Positions 43,803 through 53,401 are shown, numbered from the stretch's first letter. The stretch is DNA of 64,000 bases from SIG351 sp045627045 (GCA_045627045.1 JAZQMY010000041.1:1-64000), one strand, 5' to 3'. Translations and numbers: made by a program. The notes: a model not told the origin generated them from the letters alone.

Positions 43803-45904
43803 TACTTCTTGTTCTCCGTTTCATCCGGGCGAGGCGGGAATATCGGGTTGCCGTTTTCGTCCTTCGGAGGTCTGCGGTTTGGATCGGGACGGAAGTCTCC
43901 TCCCATCGGTCCCATTCCCATAGGCGGGAAGTCTCCTCCGAAATTGAAGCCCTGATGTGCCTGATTCCTGTTCATTTCCTGATCATCCTCAACGGTTGCG
44001 ATATATCTTTCTGCCTGCGTGAGGAAAAGATCATGATAAACGCCGCCTTTTGCAATGAGTTCCTGGTGAGTGCCCTTCTCAATGATCGTACCGCCTGAAA
44101 GCACAACGATCATTGATGCTCTTACTGCGCTTGAAAGTCTGTGAGATACGAATACCGTCATCTTGCCCTTACGGAGCTCCTCAAACTGATTGAAAATCTC
44201 CTGCTCTGCAATAGCATCAAGAGAAGCCGTTGGTTCATCGAGAATAAGAATATCGGAGTCGCCGTAGAATGCTCTTGCAACTGCAAGCTTCTGCCACTGA
44301 CCGCCTGAAAGCTCCTTACCGTCAAGCTCAAAATAACGCATAAGCGGAGTATCAAGTCCCTTTTCAAAGCCGTCTATGATCGCATTTGCATTACTCTGCA
44401 CTGCCGCCTGATAAATTGCTTCATCATCAGGCTCTTTTGTAACATCGCCAAACGCAATGTTTTCTCTTACGCTTACTGCATACTTGCCGAAATCCTGGAA
44501 AATAATGCCGAAAAGACTGTACAGCTCCTGAACGTCATATTCCTTTATATCTCTTCCGTCAAGATAAATCGTACCCTCGGTAGGATCGTAAAGTCTTGTG
44601 AGGAGCTTGATAAGCGTTGTCTTGCCTGCGCCGTTGAGTCCTACAAGAACCATAGATTCGCCGGACTTTATCGTGAGGTTGATATCGTGAAGTACGTCTG
44701 TCGTCATTCCCGGATAACGGAATGAAACGTTTTCAAGTCTGAGCTCATGCTCGATGTGCTTCTGAACATGAACGGGCTCGGGCACTGTTGAAACGACCGT
44801 CTTTTCTTCTTTCATGAACATCATCATATTGTCTATGAAGAGAGTACCTTCGTATACCGTTGCTGTGGTACCTACTATTGCGACTATGCTTGAAGAAATG
44901 GATGAAAGCGCACCTGTATAAAGTGTCCAGTCACCAATGTGTCTTGTCGGATCATGCGTGACCATATATGCGATCCAAACAAACATTGCACAGTTGACGG
45001 TAACGCTGAATATCGTTATGAGCATATTGAGGAAGTTTTCCTTATATATAAGGCGCTTCATACCGCCGAAATACTTTGCAAAGACTTCCTTGTATCTCGC
45101 AATGAACGTATCTGCAAGTCCGAAGAGCTTGACTTCCTTTACCATATCCTTGTTTACGATAAGCTCGGAATAGTAATTCATCTGGCGGCGCTCCTTTGAA
45201 TGCCAACGCATATAGGAAACGTTCTTCTTTCTGTATTTGAAGTTTACTACTGCTGACGGAATTGCTATTATCGTGATGATAAGCGGAGCAATAGGTGCAA
45301 CAGCCCAGAGCACTACTACGAATGAAATAAGGCTGATAAGCGTACTTGCAATGGAAAGTGTTGAATTGAGGATCTGAAGAGGACGGTTTCCTGCTTCTCT
45401 GTTCGCATTCTCAAGTCTCTCATAGAAATCAGGCTTATCAAAGCTTCTGAGGTCAACGTCCTTTGCTTTGTTGCATATTTTGAGCTTGATGTGATTTGAA
45501 ACAAGCTCTCCTGCTATTCTGTTGACCATGCTGCTTACCGTGGAAACAAGTCTGGTAACAAACGTATAGCTGAATTGCATCACAAGAAGAATCGCTATGG
45601 ATGCAAACTGGAACTCAATTCCGTTTTCCATCGCAATAATGCCGTCTGAAATAGCATTGAGGAGTTCCTTTCCTATCAATGCACCTACCAGAGGCATAAA
45701 GCCTTCAAATATGGCAATGCCTATCATTACGAAGAATATCCATGGCTTGGTTTCCCAAACAAGCGAATAAATGTAAAACAGTCTCTTGAAGAATCCTCCC
45801 CATACCTTCCTGATATAAGGTCCGATTTCATTGAAATGCTTCGGAAGCGGCTCTTTTGGCTGCTCCTTGAATCCCGGCGGTGGTCCCATTGGCGGTCCGA
45901 ACAT
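43802..45904 (-). CDS. ABC exporter, fused membrane and ATPase domains
   Basis: The 700-residue half transporter has six membrane segments (about 45-345) and an ATPase domain (about 395-625): Walker A GLNGAGKTT, signature LSGGQWQK, Walker B ILILDEPTASLD and the H-loop VSHRL. Both ends are low-complexity: the N-terminus is FGPPMGPPPGF and the C-terminal 65 residues are Gly/Pro/Met-rich (FPPMGMGPMGG). It works as a homodimer or with a partner encoded elsewhere; the cargo is unknown. The promoter start overlaps a MarR-type palindrome, so induction by a toxic ligand is likely. No marR gene is nearby. Confidence 0.9.
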   Translation of the reverse strand: MFGPPMGPPPGFKEQPKEPLPKHFNEIGPYIRKVWGGFFKRLFYIYSLVWETKPWIFFVMIGIAIFEGFMPLVGALIGKELLNAISDGIIAMENGIEFQFASIAILLVMQFSYTFVTRLVSTVSSMVNRIAGELVSNHIKLKICNKAKDVDLRSFDKPDFYERLENANREAGNRPLQILNSTLSIASTLISLISFVVVLWAVAPIAPLIITIIAIPSAVVNFKYRKKNVSYMRWHSKERRQMNYYSELIVNKDMVKEVKLFGLADTFIARYKEVFAKYFGGMKRLIYKENFLNMLITIFSVTVNCAMFVWIAYMVTHDPTRHIGDWTLYTGALSSISSSIVAIVGTTATVYEGTLFIDNMMMFMKEEKTVVSTVPEPVHVQKHIEHELRLENVSFRYPGMTTDVLHDINLTIKSGESMVLVGLNGAGKTTLIKLLTRLYDPTEGTIYLDGRDIKEYDVQELYSLFGIIFQDFGKYAVSVRENIAFGDVTKEPDDEAIYQAAVQSNANAIIDGFEKGLDTPLMRYFELDGKELSGGQWQKLAVARAFYGDSDILILDEPTASLDAIAEQEIFNQFEELRKGKMTVFVSHRLSSAVRASMIVVLSGGTIIEKGTHQELIAKGGVYHDLFLTQAERYIATVEDDQEMNRNQAHQGFNFGGDFPPMGMGPMGGDFRPDPNRRPPKDENGNPIFPPRPDETENKK

Positions 45905-45942
45905 ATATACTCCTTCTGTGCAGTATCTTGCACCGTAAAAAA

Positions 45943-45960
45943 TAGTTAGATAACTAACTA
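45943..45960. promoter_or_regulatory. MarR-type operator
   Basis: Perfect inverted repeat TAGTTAG-N4-CTAACTA directly downstream of the -10 of the ABC exporter promoter, where it would cover the transcription start. Confidence 0.65.
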
Positions 45961-45966
45961 ATTCCT

Positions 45967-45995
45967 ATTATACACCCAAACAGCCATTTTGTAAA
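45967..45995 (-). promoter_or_regulatory. Promoter of the ABC-HAD operon
   Basis: On the minus strand TTTACA (45995-45990) and TATAAT (45972-45967) with a 17-base spacer. Confidence 0.75.
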
Positions 45996-46062
45996 GAGAA
46001 TTTTTATTTTTTATAAGTTTTTTATGAAAAAATGCAAAAAGCTATGCAGTCTGAACACAAAG

Positions 46063-46102
46063 CAAAACACGGCTCACCGGTGATTTTTTCGGTCGGCCGT
46101 GT
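46063..46102 (-). terminator. Terminator after the MBL gene
   Basis: A 7-bp stem ACACGGC/GCCGTGT with an inner CACCGGTG palindrome is followed on the minus strand by TTTTGCTTTG, 18 bases after the stop of the MBL-fold gene. Confidence 0.6.
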
Positions 46103-46119
46103 CGTTTATCTTTTTATGA

Positions 46120-46692
46120 TCATAATAAGCTTTGCGGGTTGATGTGTCCGAAATACACACACCTCGGTTCATGCTTCAATATTTCTTCCCAGTCTTTTTT
46201 CAGGAGCGCATTATCTTCATAGCATTCGATATACTGCATCGGCTCAAGATCTCCTGCAAAGCAGTTCCCGTCATCGGTGATGAGTGCAATTCCGTCGGAG
46301 CTATGGCTTTCCGTTGAAATGATCTCTCCGTTTATCCCTATTCCCCTGAGGAACCGTCTGCTTTCAGCGCAACTTATCACTGTCGCATCCTTCTCATTGA
46401 TCGGATGATAGTCCGTTCCTTTCTGCCTTGCAAATATCCGGTCTGAAAAATGAACATATCCGCATTGTTTTTCCATCAGCAGCAGGTTTACGCCATACGA
46501 CATAAGCTCGCTGATAAGCCCCGAATGATCCGGATGATAATGCGTGGCAATTACGTACTTTATATTCTTCAGTTCAATATTATTTCTTTTCAGTTCTCTG
46601 AAAAATCCTTTGGCAGTTCCGGGCATATCGGTATCAATGAGCAATCCGTCCGTAAAATAGGTATTCGTATTACCGTATCTGAGAATTTTCAT
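46120..46692 (-). CDS. Metallo-beta-lactamase fold hydrolase
   Basis: The 190-residue protein has the MBL metal motif ATHYHPDHSG (HxHxDH, about 49-58), STESHSSDGIALITDDG and CVYFGHINPQ near the end, supplying the later His ligands. It is short for the family, with no extra domain. Its ATG is 11 bases after the RNase J stop, so it shares that transcript. The substrate is unknown. Confidence 0.85.
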   Translation of the reverse strand: MKILRYGNTNTYFTDGLLIDTDMPGTAKGFFRELKRNNIELKNIKYVIATHYHPDHSGLISELMSYGVNLLLMEKQCGYVHFSDRIFARQKGTDYHPINEKDATVISCAESRRFLRGIGINGEIISTESHSSDGIALITDDGNCFAGDLEPMQYIECYEDNALLKKDWEEILKHEPRCVYFGHINPQSLL

Positions 46693-46703
46693 ACACTGGA
46701 AGC

Positions 46704-48425
46704 TCAGTTTTCCGAGATGAAATCGTCCACCGTGAATTCAGGGAAAATACTGTTCTTGTCAGGCACCATTATCACGGGTATTATGATAGGTCTTCTCTGC
46801 GTTGTCATATAGATAAAACTTCTCAGTCTCTCACGCATTGCATTCTTCATCTGTGAAATATCCGTCCTCTTCTTGTCCGGCGTTGATTCCACAACATTCA
46901 GCACGATTTCCTTCAGCCTTGATATGAGTTCTTCCGATTCCTTGACATATACAAAGCCTCTTGATATTACTTCAGGACCTGATATTACCTGACCGTTTTC
47001 ATCAAGAACAATTATAGTCATCATGAGGCCGTCATCTGCAAGAAGCTGTCTGTCCTTGAGCACAACGCTTCCAACGTCGCCTATTCCGAGTCCGTCAACG
47101 AATGTGCTTCCTGCGTGGACCTCATCTCCCAGAGAGATGCCTGCCGAATTAATAAGGATAGTCCTGCCTATCGACGGGAGAACTATGCGGTTTGCAGGAT
47201 GTCCGAGCTCCTTGATCATAGCAGCGTTGAGTGCAAGATGCCTCGGCTCGCCGTGAATAGGAACAAAAAACTTAGGCTTTACAAGAGAGTACATAAGCTT
47301 CAGCTCTTCTCTGCACGCATGGCCCGAAACGTGAATATCCTCCAATGCACTGTATACGACGTTTGCGCCCTTCTCAAAAAGCTTATTGATAACAGCAGAT
47401 ACGAGCTTTTCATTTCCCGGAACAGGTGTTGCAGAGATGACCACTGTATCACCCGAAATGATGTTGAAGTTCTTGTACTCGGAGTTTGCCATTCTCGAAA
47501 GTGCAGACATAGGCTCGCCCTGGCTTCCCGTTGTGATGATAGTGATCTCATCCGCAGGCTGCTTGTTCACTCTGTCAAGCTCTATAAGATATTCATCAGG
47601 GCAATGCAGATAGCCCATATTCAATGCAACCTTTACCGCATTGAGCATGCTGAATCCGAGAATGCATACCTTTCTTCTGTTCTTGATGGATGCATCGATT
47701 ATCTGCTGGATCCTGTGAATGTTCGATGCGAACGTTGTGACGATTATTCTTCCGTCTGCGTGTGCAAAAATCGTTTCAAACTTCTTGCCTACCGTCTTTT
47801 CGGACATCGTATAGCCGTCTCGCTCGATGTTCGTGCTCTCCATAAAGAGTGCAAGCACGCCCGATGTGCCGAGTGCCGCAAAGGATGCAAGGTCAATTAT
47901 TTCATCGTCAACAGGTGTAAAGTCAACCTTGAAGTCTCCCGTAAACACAAGCGTTCCCACAGGTGAGTGAACAGCAAAAGCAACACTGTCCGCAACGCTG
48001 TGGTTGACCTTGATCGCTCTTACCTTGAAGCAGCCGAGCTCCAACGTATCTCCTGCCTTGAAGGTAATGAGGTTTGCGCCGACTATGTCAGGGAACTGGT
48101 TTGTCTTGTTGCCGACGAGTCCGAGAGTGAGTCCTGTTCCGTAGACAGGCACTTCAATGAACTTCTTGAGGAAATAAGGCACCGCACCAATGTGATCATC
48201 GTGTCCGTGTGTGATAAGAAGTCCTCTTATTTTATCTCTGTTTTCCTCAAGATAGGTAAAATCAGGTATTACGGCATCAATTCCGAACATTGAGCTGTCC
48301 GGAAATGACATTCCGCAATCTATTATTATGATATCATTATCGCACTCTATGGCGGTCATGTTTTTGCCGATCTCGCCCACTCCGCCGAGAGGAATAACTT
48401 TTATCTGTTTTCTTTTTCTTGCCAA
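46704..48425 (-). CDS. rnj: Ribonuclease J
   Basis: The 573-residue protein has the RNase J layout: KVIPLGGVGEIGKNM at the start, DCGMSFPD, the metal site THGHDDHIGAVPY (about 76-88), the beta-CASP region with FASNIHRIQQIID, HVSGHACREEL and PIHGEPRHL (motif C), and a C-terminal domain. It is the 5'-3' exoribonuclease and endonuclease of mRNA decay in Firmicutes. The likely start is a TTG at 48425, because AAAGGAG lies 8 bases before it; a longer frame would begin inside that ribosome binding site. There is one copy here, and the J1/J2 type cannot be told. Confidence 0.95.
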   Translation of the reverse strand: MARKRKQIKVIPLGGVGEIGKNMTAIECDNDIIIIDCGMSFPDSSMFGIDAVIPDFTYLEENRDKIRGLLITHGHDDHIGAVPYFLKKFIEVPVYGTGLTLGLVGNKTNQFPDIVGANLITFKAGDTLELGCFKVRAIKVNHSVADSVAFAVHSPVGTLVFTGDFKVDFTPVDDEIIDLASFAALGTSGVLALFMESTNIERDGYTMSEKTVGKKFETIFAHADGRIIVTTFASNIHRIQQIIDASIKNRRKVCILGFSMLNAVKVALNMGYLHCPDEYLIELDRVNKQPADEITIITTGSQGEPMSALSRMANSEYKNFNIISGDTVVISATPVPGNEKLVSAVINKLFEKGANVVYSALEDIHVSGHACREELKLMYSLVKPKFFVPIHGEPRHLALNAAMIKELGHPANRIVLPSIGRTILINSAGISLGDEVHAGSTFVDGLGIGDVGSVVLKDRQLLADDGLMMTIIVLDENGQVISGPEVISRGFVYVKESEELISRLKEIVLNVVESTPDKKRTDISQMKNAMRERLRSFIYMTTQRRPIIIPVIMVPDKNSIFPEFTVDDFISEN

Positions 48426-48539
48426 AAAATATTCTCCTTTCAATTATTTTTCATAATCTATATTTCCCGGAGCTTCTGCCCTGCTCCGAATAATTCAAAA
48501 TCAATATATAATAACAGACTTTCTGAATGCTGTCTTTAT

Positions 48540-48568
48540 ATTATACCATAAAACAGTCTTTTTCTCAA
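48540..48568 (-). promoter_or_regulatory. Promoter of rnj
   Basis: On the minus strand TTGAGA (48568-48563) and TATAAT (48545-48540) with a 17-base spacer, leaving a leader of about 105 bases. Confidence 0.7.
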
Positions 48569-48711
48569 CCCGATTTTGTGTCATATTCAGGGGTATAAAG
48601 CAGAATTATCTGTAAATCGGCTAAAAATTTTTAAAAATGCCGTTTTGTTTATACTTTGTTCACAATATTCTGATATAATTCTAACTATGTAAATTAAAAA
48701 GGAGATTTTTT

Positions 48712-49458
48712 ATGGCAAACACAAAAGTACTCGCCAGCGTTATGGGCAAAACGATCACAGAAGCTGACGTTGATGAATTTATCGCTACTCTCGGTCAGCG
48801 CGGACAGGGCTACCAGAACGAACAGGGTCGTGCCATCATTCTTGAAGAGCTTATCAACCAGAAGCTTCTTCTCCTCGATGCAGGCCGCAATCTTTACGAA
48901 GCAGATCCCGAATTCAAGGCTCAGCTTGCAAAGGTAAAGGAAAACCTTCTCGTAAGCTTCGCTGTTGAAAAGGCAGTATCAAAGGTCAAGGTAACAGACG
49001 ACGAAGCAAAGGCATTCTACGATGCAAACCCCGATCAGTTTGTTCGTGAGGAAACAGTTTCAGCAAGCCACATCCTCGTTGATTCAGAGGAAAAGGCAAA
49101 CGAAATCCTTGCAGACATCAAGGACGGCAAACTCAAGTTCGAAGATGCCGCAAAGCAGTTCAGCTCATGCCCGTCTTCAGCAAAGGGCGGCGACCTCGGC
49201 GAATTCTCAAAGGGTCAGATGGTTCCCGAATTCGATGAAGCTTGCTTCACAATGGAAATCGGCGAGCTCAGAGGCCCCGTCAAGACACAGTTCGGCTACC
49301 ACATCATCCGCCTCAACGGCAAGCAGGATTCAAAGACTGTTCCTTTCGCTGAAGTTGGTGAGCACATCAAGGAGCACCTCATTGCCGACAAGCAGAAGCA
49401 GGCTTATCAGAGCAAGATCAATCAGCTCAAGATCCTTTATCAGGTTGACAGATTCTGA
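48712..49458 (+). CDS. Parvulin-type peptidyl-prolyl isomerase
   Basis: The 248-residue protein has an N-terminal SurA/trigger-like helical part (about 1-105: VDEFIATLGQRG, LEELINQKLLLLDAG) and a PpiC rotamase domain (about 112-210: VSASHILVDSEEKA, FEDAAKQFSSCPSSAKGGDLGEF, KTQFGYHIIRL). There is no signal peptide or lipobox, so unlike PrsA it is cytoplasmic. The ribosome binding site is AAGGAG. A TATAAT lies about 35 bases upstream of the start without a clear -35. It is monocistronic. Confidence 0.92.
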   Translation: MANTKVLASVMGKTITEADVDEFIATLGQRGQGYQNEQGRAIILEELINQKLLLLDAGRNLYEADPEFKAQLAKVKENLLVSFAVEKAVSKVKVTDDEAKAFYDANPDQFVREETVSASHILVDSEEKANEILADIKDGKLKFEDAAKQFSSCPSSAKGGDLGEFSKGQMVPEFDEACFTMEIGELRGPVKTQFGYHIIRLNGKQDSKTVPFAEVGEHIKEHLIADKQKQAYQSKINQLKILYQVDRF

Positions 49459-49475
49459 TTCAATCGCATATTTGC

Positions 49476-49506
49476 ACTCTGTTTCGTAAGAAACGGAGTT
49501 TTTTTA
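49476..49506 (+). terminator. Terminator after the parvulin gene
   Basis: A 10-bp stem (ACTCTGTTTC/GAAACGGAGT, one G-T pair) with a 4-base loop and a run of seven T. Confidence 0.9.
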
Positions 49507-49520
49507 TTTTATCATTTCTA

Positions 49521-49549
49521 TTGACATATCAAAATGTTTATTGTATAAT
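49521..49549 (+). promoter_or_regulatory. Promoter of the rhamnosidase gene
   Basis: TTGACA (49521-49526) and TATAAT (49544-49549) with a 17-base spacer, 36 bases before the ATG. Confidence 0.82.
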
Positions 49550-49585
49550 GAAATATGATAAAATCCTACGAAAGGGAATAATTAT

Positions 49586-52084
49586 ATGCTTGAAATAAAA
49601 GATTTTCAGACAGAATACAGACTTAATCCTGTCGGCATTGACGAAAAATCTCCACGTTTTTCATGGAAACTCGTCTCCGATACAGAAAATACTAATCAGA
49701 CATCGTACAGGCTCAAGGTAAGCCTGCATGAGGGCAGAAAATCAATTCTTGTATGGGATACAAAAAAAGTATCTTCGTCCGACTCAATCCATATAAACTA
49801 TGCCGGCAATGCACTTCTTCCCGAAACCAAATATTATGTCAACCTTGAAGTAACAGACAATCACGGTGAAAAAGCAGCCGCAAAGGGCACGTTCATAACG
49901 GGCTTCCTCGGTGATCATTCACTTATTTCCGCTGAATGGCTCGCACCTGAAGCAGGTGATGTCGTTCCGGTATTTTCAAAAACATTTGAGCTGGATTACT
50001 CCGGAAAAGTGCCTGCTTATATCTTCTTGTCGGCATACGGCATCTACGAAGCAAAGCTGAACGGCAAGCTTATTTCGGATGCACTCCTTGCTCCGGGCCT
50101 CACCGTTTACAGTGACAGACTTCAGTACCAGATGTACGATGTATCATCGCTCCTTCGAAACGGCAAAAACACAGTTGAGATCCTTATCAGCAAGGGCTGG
50201 TGCTGCGGACGTTATCCTTTCGGAAGAAACTGCGATCAGGAATTCTTTGTCAAGAACCGCGCCATCCTCTGTCAGCTCGACGTATTCACTCCAGAAAGGA
50301 AAATTGTCATCAAAACAGACAACACCTGGGAATGCCGCGAATCAAAGCTTCGCTTTGCCGAGATTTATGACGGAGAAATATACGATAACTCATTTGACAG
50401 CATAGTTCCCGTAAACTATCACATTGCAGACTACGGCTATTCAAACCTCATCGGCCAGATTTCCGAGCCGGTAAGAGCTGTAGTAAAGCTTGAGCCTGTT
50501 GAGCTCATCACAACTCCCCTCGGCGAGAAGGTTATCGACTTCGGTCAGAACCTCTCGGGCTTCGTTGAGTTTGATGTTCATCTCAAGAAGGGCGAGAAAA
50601 TCAAAATAAGCCATGCCGAGGTTCTCGACAAGGACGGCAACTTCTACACAAGAAATCTCCGTTCCGCAAGGGAGCTCATCCAGTACACCGCAGGCGGCAA
50701 GAAGAACGAGAAGTTCCACTCAAAGCTCACTTTCCAGGGCTTCCGCTACATCAGACTTGACGAATATCCGTGCGAGGTCGAGCTTTCGGACTTCAGAGCG
50801 TACGCCATCTGCACCGATATGTCAAGAACAGGTCACTTCTCCTCCTCACACAAGCTTCTCAATCAGCTTTACAGCAACGTTATCTGGGGCAACATGGATA
50901 ACTTCGTTGACATTCCTACCGACTGCCCTCAGCGTGATGAGCGTGCAGGCTGGACAGGTGACATTCAGGTATTCTCAAAGACTGCCGTTCAGAACTTCAA
51001 TGCGGCTCTCTTCTTCAAAAAGTGGCTCGGCGACGTCAGAGTTGAGCAGGGTGAAAGCGGCAGCTGCCCTGTTGTCGTTCCGGGATTCGGCATAAAGAGT
51101 ACAGCCTGCGGATGGGGCGACGCCGCAACTGTTGTGCCTATGGAATGCTATATGGCATACGGAGACAAGGAGCTTCTCGAGGTTCAGTATGAGGCGATGC
51201 GCAAATGGGTCGAATACTTAAGATCGACAGGCGACAACGAATATCTCTGGAATACAGGTAAGCATTACGGTGACTGGCTGACACTTGATCAGATCACAGA
51301 TACCGGATATAACTTCATGCTTGCAACTGCATACTATGCTTACTCTGCAGGTCTCGTTTCAAAGGCGGCAGGCATACTCGGCAAGGAAGAAGACAGAATA
51401 AAGTACAGCGAGCTTGCGCAGAAGGTCAAGGAGGCATTCGCAAAGGAATATCTTGAAGGCGGTCTCCCGAAATACAAAACGCAGACGGCTCACGCAATAG
51501 CGCTTCACTTCGGTCTGGCAGGCGATGCCGAGAAAACGGGCAGTGAGCTTCTGAGGCTCGTGCGTGAAAACTCAAACAAGCTCAAGACAGGCTTCCTCGG
51601 AACGCCTTATCTGTGTGATGCGCTTTTCGAAAGCTCAAATACCGAAGCCGCATTCGATATTCTCCTTCAGGAGGAATATCCCTCATGGCTTTACTCTGTC
51701 AAGAACGGCGCCACGACGACCTGGGAACATTGGGATTCAAGAATGCCGGACGGCAGCTTCTGGAGTGATGGTATGAACTCATTCAATCACTACGCATACG
51801 GCAGCATTGCGGACTTTATGTATAAGAAAATCGCTGGCATCGAGCCTATCGAACCGGGCTACAAGAAGATTCTCATCCGCCCGGTTACCGACAAGCGAAT
51901 CGACTACGCCGAGGGCTCAATAGACACCGTTTACGGAATAGTATCATCCTCATGGAGAAAGGAAAACAGCAAATTCGTGCTTGAAGTTGAGATTCCTGCA
52001 AACACCACTGCAAAAATCGTTCTTCCCGACGGAAGAACAGAAGAAAAAGGCTCGGGAAAATACTGCTTTGAGGCAAAGCTTTAA
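49586..52084 (+). CDS. Alpha-L-rhamnosidase, family GH78
   Basis: The 832-residue enzyme has the multi-domain GH78 layout: N-terminal beta domains (about 1-320) with FSWKLVSD and the carbohydrate-binding AYGIYEAKLNGKLISDALLAPG, then the (alpha/alpha)6 barrel with the catalytic signature DCPQRDERAGWTGD (about 446-459) and TTWEHWDS (about 711-718), and a C-terminal beta domain. It releases L-rhamnose from plant or bacterial polymers and flavonoids. There is no signal peptide, so intracellular action on imported oligosaccharides is inferred. The ribosome binding site is AAAGGGA. Confidence 0.93.
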   Translation: MLEIKDFQTEYRLNPVGIDEKSPRFSWKLVSDTENTNQTSYRLKVSLHEGRKSILVWDTKKVSSSDSIHINYAGNALLPETKYYVNLEVTDNHGEKAAAKGTFITGFLGDHSLISAEWLAPEAGDVVPVFSKTFELDYSGKVPAYIFLSAYGIYEAKLNGKLISDALLAPGLTVYSDRLQYQMYDVSSLLRNGKNTVEILISKGWCCGRYPFGRNCDQEFFVKNRAILCQLDVFTPERKIVIKTDNTWECRESKLRFAEIYDGEIYDNSFDSIVPVNYHIADYGYSNLIGQISEPVRAVVKLEPVELITTPLGEKVIDFGQNLSGFVEFDVHLKKGEKIKISHAEVLDKDGNFYTRNLRSARELIQYTAGGKKNEKFHSKLTFQGFRYIRLDEYPCEVELSDFRAYAICTDMSRTGHFSSSHKLLNQLYSNVIWGNMDNFVDIPTDCPQRDERAGWTGDIQVFSKTAVQNFNAALFFKKWLGDVRVEQGESGSCPVVVPGFGIKSTACGWGDAATVVPMECYMAYGDKELLEVQYEAMRKWVEYLRSTGDNEYLWNTGKHYGDWLTLDQITDTGYNFMLATAYYAYSAGLVSKAAGILGKEEDRIKYSELAQKVKEAFAKEYLEGGLPKYKTQTAHAIALHFGLAGDAEKTGSELLRLVRENSNKLKTGFLGTPYLCDALFESSNTEAAFDILLQEEYPSWLYSVKNGATTTWEHWDSRMPDGSFWSDGMNSFNHYAYGSIADFMYKKIAGIEPIEPGYKKILIRPVTDKRIDYAEGSIDTVYGIVSSSWRKENSKFVLEVEIPANTTAKIVLPDGRTEEKGSGKYCFEAKL

Positions 52085-52133
52085 TTATTAGCCAAAGCAG
52101 GCAAACAGCCTGAATTATCTTCAAAGATTAAAT

Positions 52134-52177
52134 ATACCGGGATGGGCAGATTAACATGTCTTTCCCGGTATTTTCTG
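52134..52177 (+). terminator. Terminator after the rhamnosidase gene
   Basis: A 9-bp stem (ATACCGGGA/TCCCGGTAT) with a 20-base loop followed by a T-rich stretch. Confidence 0.7.
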
Positions 52178-52223
52178 TTCAGGATTTTAATATTCTGCTG
52201 TAATTTCAAAGAGTTCTTCTTCG

Positions 52224-52796
52224 TCAGAATATCTTCTTTGCCGCCATTTCTTCTTTTATTATCCTCAAGGTCTCGCCGAAGCGCTGATAATGCACGATCT
52301 CCCTTTCGCGGAGAAATCTTATGGGCATTATTACATCGGGATCATCCGCAAGATCGAGAATATTTTCGTACACGCCCTTTGCTTTCTGCTCTGCGGCAAG
52401 GTCTTCATTCAGATCTATCACGGGGTCGCCCGTCACCTGAATTGCGCTTGCGCTGTACGGCACGCCGTTTGAGTCGGCAGGATAAACACCCTTCCCGTGC
52501 AGGATGAATGTGCTTCCGTAGCCGCTCTCTTCAAGAAGCTCCGGATCTGCCTTTTCAAGAAGCTGATGCACTATTGTGCCCACCATCTCAAGATGAGAAA
52601 GTTCCTCTGAGCCGATGTCATTCAGCACCGCTCTCGATCTCTCGGTCGGCATGGTAAACTTCTGGCTGAGATATCTCACTGATGCGCTGAGCTCACCGTC
52701 CGGGCCGCCGTACTGCGAAATAATATATTTTGCCATTCTCGGATCAGTTTTCCTGATTTTGATCGGGAACTGAAGTCTTTTTTCATAGAACCACAT
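52224..52796 (-). CDS. cotJC: Spore coat protein CotJC, manganese catalase family
   Basis: The 190-residue protein matches CotJC: MWFYEKRLQFPIKI, QYGGPDGELSASVRYLSQ with a metal Glu, IGSEELSHLEMVGTIVHQL with the ExxH di-manganese motif (about 67-70), and the second ExxH in REREIVHYQRFG. In B. subtilis it is part of the inner spore coat. The start is MWFYEK, after AAGGAGGG at the end of cotJB; the upstream frame overlaps cotJB. Confidence 0.92.
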   Translation of the reverse strand: MWFYEKRLQFPIKIRKTDPRMAKYIISQYGGPDGELSASVRYLSQKFTMPTERSRAVLNDIGSEELSHLEMVGTIVHQLLEKADPELLEESGYGSTFILHGKGVYPADSNGVPYSASAIQVTGDPVIDLNEDLAAEQKAKGVYENILDLADDPDVIMPIRFLREREIVHYQRFGETLRIIKEEMAAKKIF

Positions 52797-52803
52797 ACTT
52801 TTA

Positions 52804-53070
52804 TCATCCCTCCTTACTGCATTCCCACGGCCACGGGTCATCTATCCAGCGCCACTTTTCTTCAGGCTCATAGGTCTCCGCCACAAGCGGTCCGTAAAAC
52901 GCCTCATACTGTTGTTTGAGTTGCTTTGACTGAGCAACATATTCCCTGTACATTGAAATCATATCCTTGTCGCACGGGTGAGTATCCAGGAAAAGCTTTA
53001 TATCCTGCACCACAAAGCACACCGCAGAAAGCTCGTCGAGAAGCTCATCCTTTGATTTGTTCTTCGCCAT
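52804..53070 (-). CDS. cotJB: Spore coat protein CotJB
   Basis: The 88-residue protein has the CotJB pattern LLDELSAVCFVVQDIKLFLDTHP, then YREYVAQSKQLKQQYEAFYGP and the Trp-rich end EEKWRWIDDPWPWE. It works with CotJA and CotJC in coat assembly. It begins 2 bases after cotJA. Confidence 0.93.
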   Translation of the reverse strand: MAKNKSKDELLDELSAVCFVVQDIKLFLDTHPCDKDMISMYREYVAQSKQLKQQYEAFYGPLVAETYEPEEKWRWIDDPWPWECSKEG

Positions 53071-53072
53071 AA

Positions 53073-53300
53073 TTACCTCTTCTTTCCGCAGTACGGCATA
53101 TCCAAAGAAAGAAATGCCGTTCCGCTTTTCAGCGCATCTTCGGGCGACATCAGGTCTCCCGTCTCCTGAAATCTTATATATGCAAAGGCATAATCGGCAT
53201 TATCAGGCATCGGAGGGATCGCAAGGCAAATATCTTCCTCCTCTATCCTCTTTGTCGCGCCGATTTCTGCCGACAGAGCTGTTTCATTATTTTCAAGCAT
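53073..53300 (-). CDS. cotJA: Spore coat protein CotJA
   Basis: The 75-residue start at 53300 (MLENNETALSAEIG) is chosen because AAAAGGAGT lies 7 bases upstream; the longer frame to 53390 has no such site. The C-terminal part, with LAIPPMPDNADYAFAYIRFQ and GTAFLSLDMPYCGKKR, matches CotJA. It heads cotJABC, which in B. subtilis is under SigE; I could not identify a clear SigE promoter here. Confidence 0.85.
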   Translation of the reverse strand: MLENNETALSAEIGATKRIEEEDICLAIPPMPDNADYAFAYIRFQETGDLMSPEDALKSGTAFLSLDMPYCGKKR

Positions 53301-53401
53301 TGTTTTTACTCCTTTTGGACGTTTCCCGTCCGCTTCATAATATGCCATTGGCTTTCTTTTGCGACAGGTCATTATTATTTGACAATACAATCAGTTTAAA
53401 A

